A DNA stretch of 64,000 nucleotides from Emticicia sp037153985 (lineage in GTDB: Bacteria; Bacteroidota; Bacteroidia; Cytophagales; Spirosomataceae). The notes beneath the pieces are model-generated. The model was not told the DNA's origin and made no database searches. It was given only the letters and a program-made list of their open reading frames with translations. Shown here one piece after another: positions 60,102 through 64,000 of the stretch. How positions within the stretch are numbered: the first letter of the stretch is position 1; every line of letters begins with the position of its first letter. Both the position numbers and the translations under genes were made by a program. The DNA is taken from NCBI RefSeq assembly GCF_037153985.1, contig NZ_JBBAYI010000006.1, forward strand, positions 1 through 64,000, written 5' to 3'.

Positions 60102-62435
60102 CTACTCGGTTTTTATCGTTACATAAATACTACTGCTCCGGCCTTTGTCGTCCGTACAGGAAATTTTAAGTTTACCCACAGCCGGAGTAAAGAAAACAGG
60201 CTGATTAGCCCCCGATTTTTTCAGAAGTTTGTCGTTTACATACCAGTATACTTCTTTTGCGTCGTTAGCTGCTTGGCAAGCTAACTGCAATTGCTGGGGG
60301 TCGTTGCTACTGATATAATACTCGCTGCCATCATTAGGGTTAGTTATAAGCGGATTATTACTGGCCGTTCTGAACACCCTTGTACACGCCGGATTATGCG
60401 GCGGAATTTTTTCGTAGAGAATATGTTTCGACTCATAGAAACTAATCAGTTCTGGGGCCAGATTCAGGAATGCTTTCTCTTTATATCGGCCATCTATGGG
60501 CAGGCATTGTGTACAGTAGCTTATCTTTTCGTCATAACTGATAAAAAACTTCCTGATATGGTTACACTTGCGCACGTGTGAGACATTCTTGATAGAATAA
60601 TCCAGAATTTTGTTTGCGCAATATTCATCCGGCAAATCGCCCGACTCTGCACAAACCTGTCTGGAAACCACATTTTTGGGCTGCTGAAACCACTCGTTAG
60701 TAGAGTTGTAATCAATACTATTAAATACCTGAAACAACAGAGGCGTGGCTATTTCGGCCCCGCTGAGTTCGGGAACTCCTTCGCCTGAAAAATTACCCAC
60801 CCAAACCCCAATCGTATATTTTTTATTATACCCAATGCTCCACGCATCACGCTTACCGAAAGAAGTGCCGGTTTTCCACGCAATTCTGGGTAAACGATAC
60901 GTGTAATCAAAATTATTGGGCAAATCAGGCCGCTTAATCTGGGAGAGAATCTGCGTAATCAGAAAACACGATTCTTCCGACAAAACCGAAGCCCCATCTA
61001 CCTTTTCATCTACTTTTCTGAACTGTGCATTTCTCCAAACGCCTTTATTGGCAAAAACAGTATAAAGCTGTGTCATTTCTTCAAGCGTTACACCACACCC
61101 CCCTAGTACGATTGATAAACCCAAGTCTTTTTCCTGTTTCTTTACCGTCTGGAAATTAGCCTTTTTTAAGACATCAATGAGTTCTTTTTTTCCTAAATCA
61201 CGCACAACCTTCACCGCCGGAATATTCAGCGAATTGGCCAGTGCGAACTCAACCGTTACTTTTCCATTAAACTTCTTATCGAAGTTCTCAGGCTCAAAAC
61301 CATTAAAATTGGTAGGCACATCATTAATAATATTTTTAGGCGTAATAATGCCTTTATCGAAAGCCGTAGCATAAAGCACTGGTTTTAAGGCACTGCCCGG
61401 CGAGCGTATCGCCTGTATGCCATCAACCTGCCCGCCATCGGCTTTGTCATAAAAACTGGCCGAGCCAACATAACTTTCTACCTGCATATTCTCGTTATTA
61501 ATAACCAGAACCGCCGCATTATGAATATTCATGGCCCGCAGCCGATTCACGTAATTTTCGACCAACTGGCTTACTTTGGCTTGTACCGATACCCTGATGT
61601 TTGTCCGAATAGTAGGCACATCAGGAAACTGCTTTTTGAGCCTGATAGCCAGATGCGGCACTTGTTTGGGTGCTTCATGGCGGCTTACCTGCAAAGGTTC
61701 TCTGAGGGCATCATTAATAACCTGCCCAGAAAAAGCGTTTTCTTTCCTGAATCTTTCTAGCCATTTATTACGCTCTTGTACAATTAAGGCATTTTTTACC
61801 CCTAATTGCAAGCTGGTGGGCCTGTTCGGGATAATTGCCAACGTGGTTACTTCGGCAAGGCTAAGCCTGTCTGGCGATTTTTGAAAATACAGATATGAAG
61901 CCGATTTGATGCCTTCGATATTTGAGCCATACGGCACCAGATTAAGGTATAGTTGTAGAATTTCGTCTTTCGAGTAAAATAATTCCAGTTGTATGGCTCG
62001 CCCCATTTCTGAGAGCTTGTGCAGATACGTGCGCTCGTGCGGGTACAAGAGCCTTACCACCTGCATAGTAATGGTACTTGCGCCGGAGGTTCGGCGGCCT
62101 TTCACGATATTGTTATACAAAGCTCTTACAACTGCCACCGGATTAACCCCAAAATGATAGTAGAAATATTTATCTTCTTTCGTGAGAATAGCCTTCCGAA
62201 GTGTTGGGCTTATCTCGCGGAGTTCTACAAACATACGCCATTTATCGTCGGGGCTTAAAAAGGCGTGTAACAACGAGTTGTCGGCAGCAGTAACAAGTGT
62301 TGAGTATCTGACAGAGACTTTCAGCGGAAACAGGAGGTTCAGTATCAGCATTATCAGCAATAGCGCAACGGCTATTTTGCCGTAAATATTCTTGAATAAC
62401 AGCCTGTACAATTTTCGTAAGAAAGACCTGAACAC
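60102..62435 (-). CDS. pbpC: Penicillin-binding protein 1C
   Basis: This 777-aa bifunctional enzyme polymerises and cross-links peptidoglycan. After one N-terminal membrane helix (IAVALLLIMLILNLLFPL) the transglycosylase domain (about 70-240) shows LTKEDKYFYYHFG with the catalytic Glu, and RRTSGASTITMQV. The transpeptidase domain (about 300-570) has SPGSALKP with the nucleophilic Ser, the SLN motif in NSLNIPAV and KTGTS. A C-terminal BiPBP_C domain (about 685-775) marks it as PBP1C rather than PBP1A. It converges with ahcY and stands divergent from the KdsC-like gene. Confidence 0.95.
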   Translation of the reverse strand: MFRSFLRKLYRLLFKNIYGKIAVALLLIMLILNLLFPLKVSVRYSTLVTAADNSLLHAFLSPDDKWRMFVELREISPTLRKAILTKEDKYFYYHFGVNPVAVVRALYNNIVKGRRTSGASTITMQVVRLLYPHERTYLHKLSEMGRAIQLELFYSKDEILQLYLNLVPYGSNIEGIKSASYLYFQKSPDRLSLAEVTTLAIIPNRPTSLQLGVKNALIVQERNKWLERFRKENAFSGQVINDALREPLQVSRHEAPKQVPHLAIRLKKQFPDVPTIRTNIRVSVQAKVSQLVENYVNRLRAMNIHNAAVLVINNENMQVESYVGSASFYDKADGGQVDGIQAIRSPGSALKPVLYATAFDKGIITPKNIINDVPTNFNGFEPENFDKKFNGKVTVEFALANSLNIPAVKVVRDLGKKELIDVLKKANFQTVKKQEKDLGLSIVLGGCGVTLEEMTQLYTVFANKGVWRNAQFRKVDEKVDGASVLSEESCFLITQILSQIKRPDLPNNFDYTYRLPRIAWKTGTSFGKRDAWSIGYNKKYTIGVWVGNFSGEGVPELSGAEIATPLLFQVFNSIDYNSTNEWFQQPKNVVSRQVCAESGDLPDEYCANKILDYSIKNVSHVRKCNHIRKFFISYDEKISYCTQCLPIDGRYKEKAFLNLAPELISFYESKHILYEKIPPHNPACTRVFRTASNNPLITNPNDGSEYYISSNDPQQLQLACQAANDAKEVYWYVNDKLLKKSGANQPVFFTPAVGKLKISCTDDKGRSSSIYVTIKTE

Positions 62436-62512
62436 GAATTTATTTTTTAAATTTTAGACATGAATTAAACGAATTTAAACGAATATTGTGATTTAAACTA
62501 TTGTAAATTTTC

Positions 62513-63034
62513 ATGGACCTAAAATTAAAAGCCAAGCTTCGTAAAATCACTACTTTTATTTTTGACATCGACGGCGTATTGACCGACTCTACCGTGATAG
62601 CCTTACGTGGGGGCGAATTAGCCCGAACTTTTAATGTAAAAGATGGCTATGCCATGGGCAAAGCCGTGCGTTCGGGTTATAGAATTGCTATTATCTCGGG
62701 CGGTAAAGAAGAAAGCGTCAGAGAAAGACTTTCGCCTTTAGGCATAAAAGATATTTTTCTGGGTGTTAGCACCGATAAAAAACTTTCGGTTTTCGACCAG
62801 TTTTTGATTGATAACAGTCTGGTAGCAGAAGAAACCGTTTATATGGGAGATGATTTGCCCGATTGGGAAATTATGAAACACCGAAATGTGCTTTCGGTAT
62901 GCCCTGCTGATGCCGTAGCTGAAATAAAAGAAGTAGCTTTTTATCAGTCAGAAAAAAACGGCGGAAAAGGTGCCGTAAGAGAAGTAATAGAACTCGTGAT
63001 GAAAGAACAGGATAAATGGATGAAAATATTCTAA
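62513..63034 (+). CDS. KdsC-like HAD phosphatase (3-deoxy-manno-octulosonate 8-phosphate)
   Basis: The 173-aa protein is a small HAD phosphatase without a cap domain. The catalytic DIDGVLTDS motif (Asp18 and Asp20) opens it, then come motif II in IAIISGG, the Lys in TDKKLSVF and motif IV in MGDDLPDWEIM. This fits KdsC, which removes the phosphate from KDO 8-phosphate in lipopolysaccharide core synthesis and acts as a tetramer. Related N-acylneuraminate 9-phosphatases look alike, so the exact substrate is not fixed. It lies 77 bp from the divergent pbpC gene. Confidence 0.88.
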   Translation: MDLKLKAKLRKITTFIFDIDGVLTDSTVIALRGGELARTFNVKDGYAMGKAVRSGYRIAIISGGKEESVRERLSPLGIKDIFLGVSTDKKLSVFDQFLIDNSLVAEETVYMGDDLPDWEIMKHRNVLSVCPADAVAEIKEVAFYQSEKNGGKGAVREVIELVMKEQDKWMKIF

Positions 63035-63069
63035 AACAAAAAGGGCGAATAAACGCCCTTTTTGTTTTA
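63032..63069. terminator. Bidirectional terminator between the KdsC-like gene and argC
   Basis: A perfect 16-bp stem TAAAACAAAAAGGGCG/CGCCCTTTTTGTTTTA with a six-base loop overlaps the stop of the KdsC-like gene. Confidence 0.93.
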
Positions 63070-63073
63070 GCTT

Positions 63074-64000
63074 TTAGAACCCAACAGGTTTTAGTTTTAA
63101 GCCTGTGGTTTCGTCAAGACCAAAAATCAGATTCATATTTTGTACGGCCTGCCCCGATGCACCTTTGGTAAGGTTATCAATAACGCTACTTATCAGGAGG
63201 TTATCACCATGTTTTTCAAGATGCAAAATACATTTATTAGTATTTACCACTTGTTTCAGGTCTATTTCGCTCGCCTCGCTCACGTGCGTAAACGGATGAG
63301 CCGCATAGTAAGCCTTGTAAAGCTCTTGCGCCTCCTGAATAGTGCCATCAAATTTGGTATAAACATTAGCCATGATACCTCTGGTAAAGTTACCCCGATA
63401 TGGAATAAAATTAATGGCTTTGCCGAAATCGGCCTGTAATGCCTGAAGGCTCTGATTAATTTCTTTCAGGTGCTGGTGCGTAAAGGCTTTATAAATTGAT
63501 ATGTTATTATTACGCCAGCTAAAATGCGTAGTAGCCGACAGCGACTGCCCTGCGCCTGTGCTACCCGTAATGGCACTCACGTGTACATCGTCTTTTAATA
63601 ACCCTGCCTGTGCCAGCGGTAATAGTGCCAGTTCAATGCTAGTGGCAAAACAACCCGGATTAGCAATTTTATTAGCAGTTTTTATTTTTTCTCTTTGTAA
63701 TTCTGGCAAGCCATACACAAAACCCTCGCTTTCATCGCGGAAGTCGGTACTGAGGTCAATAATCTTTACCGACTCAGGAATAACATTAGCCGCCAGAAAT
63801 TTCTTTGATTCATTATGACCCGAACAAAGAAACAGTACATCAGCCTTACTGAAATCCTGTTCGTCGGCAAAGGTTAGTTCGGTTTCTCCGAGCAAATCGC
63901 CGTGGGTATGATAAACCGGTTTACCTGCCTGACTTTTTGAATTAACAAAACTGATATTTGCCTGAGGATGATTCAATAAAATTCTTAGTAGTTCTCCGCC
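63074..64000 (-). CDS. argC: N-acetyl-gamma-glutamyl-phosphate reductase (5' partial)
   Basis: ArgC reduces N-acetylglutamyl phosphate to the semialdehyde with NADPH in arginine synthesis. The catalytic Cys lies in ANPGCFATS, and the segments VFIPYRGNF-like INFIPYRGNFTRGI and FTHQHLKEI are characteristic. The frame is open past the right edge and reads GGELLRILLNHPQ at the start, so about the first 14 residues (the dinucleotide-binding strand) are missing; the TTG at 63976 is not a real start. It is the only other arginine gene in the window besides argG; more arg genes may follow beyond the edge. Confidence 0.94.
   Translation of the reverse strand, partial: GGELLRILLNHPQANISFVNSKSQAGKPVYHTHGDLLGETELTFADEQDFSKADVLFLCSGHNESKKFLAANVIPESVKIIDLSTDFRDESEGFVYGLPELQREKIKTANKIANPGCFATSIELALLPLAQAGLLKDDVHVSAITGSTGAGQSLSATTHFSWRNNNISIYKAFTHQHLKEINQSLQALQADFGKAINFIPYRGNFTRGIMANVYTKFDGTIQEAQELYKAYYAAHPFTHVSEASEIDLKQVVNTNKCILHLEKHGDNLLISSVIDNLTKGASGQAVQNMNLIFGLDETTGLKLKPVGF

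Noticed and set aside
63074..64000. argC as a pseudogene because its N-terminus is missing
   Set aside because: The frame stays open to the right edge and reads GGELLRIL, so it is cut by the window, not broken.
1..64000. CRISPR arrays, insertion sequences and rRNA or tRNA genes
   Set aside because: No regular repeat-spacer pattern, transposase, terminal repeats or structural RNA signatures were seen on either strand.

Overview
The window looks like chromosomal DNA of a Bacteroidota bacterium, most likely of the order Cytophagales (inference; I could not search any database). The signs are a C-terminal type IX secretion sorting domain at the left edge, promoters that fit the Bacteroidota pattern TTTG-N19-23-TAnnTTTG, a bacillithiol gene (bshC), paired DUF6089-type outer-membrane barrels beside a uppS-bamA-ompH-ompH block, Tat-exported Gfo/Idh/MocA and TIM-barrel enzymes, and a propeller/Y_Y_Y histidine kinase with a LytTR partner. 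No rRNA, tRNA, CRISPR, insertion sequence or prophage was seen. Coding density is high and most transcription units end in clear hairpin terminators.

Left part (1-13.3 kb): the tail of a T9SS-secreted surface protein, cutC, a stand-alone argG, a GDSL lipoprotein, an LptF/LptG-type permease, a DtxR/MntR regulator facing an Nramp Mn/Fe transporter across a compact shared control region, then priA, a long-chain acyl-CoA synthetase and bshC. From 13.5 to 20.9 kb lies an efflux locus: TetR regulator, PaaI-type thioesterase, TolC-like protein, quinone-reductase-like flavoprotein, membrane fusion lipoprotein and RND pump. One 13-bp palindrome lies before tetR and recurs, with one mismatch, before the TolC-like gene.

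Middle (21-33 kb): a holin-superfamily membrane protein, an ECF sigma factor, then carbon metabolism: a TIM-barrel sugar isomerase/epimerase, a FucP-type sugar symporter, glycerol kinase, a NUDIX-type regulator whose catalytic box is degenerate, a PQQ-dependent sugar dehydrogenase fused to PKD and cytochrome c domains, a Tat-exported isomerase/epimerase and an exported thioredoxin-fold protein. From 33 to 42.3 kb, on the minus strand, is an envelope and housekeeping block: nadK, two barrel proteins, uppS, bamA, two ompH/skp genes and a beta-CASP metallo-hydrolase.

Right part (42.6-64 kb): an SDR oxidoreductase, nadB, a TolB-like propeller, a Tat-exported oxidoreductase, the hybrid sensor kinase with its LytTR regulator, and a string of exported proteins (one unknown 351-aa protein, an OmpA-family protein, a fused esterase/SMP-30 enzyme and four further unknown exported proteins). 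After these come ahcY, pbpC, a KdsC-like phosphatase and argC, which is cut by the right edge. The exported set around 51.4-58.4 kb, next to the sensor/regulator pair, is the least explained part and the best candidate for an undescribed system.
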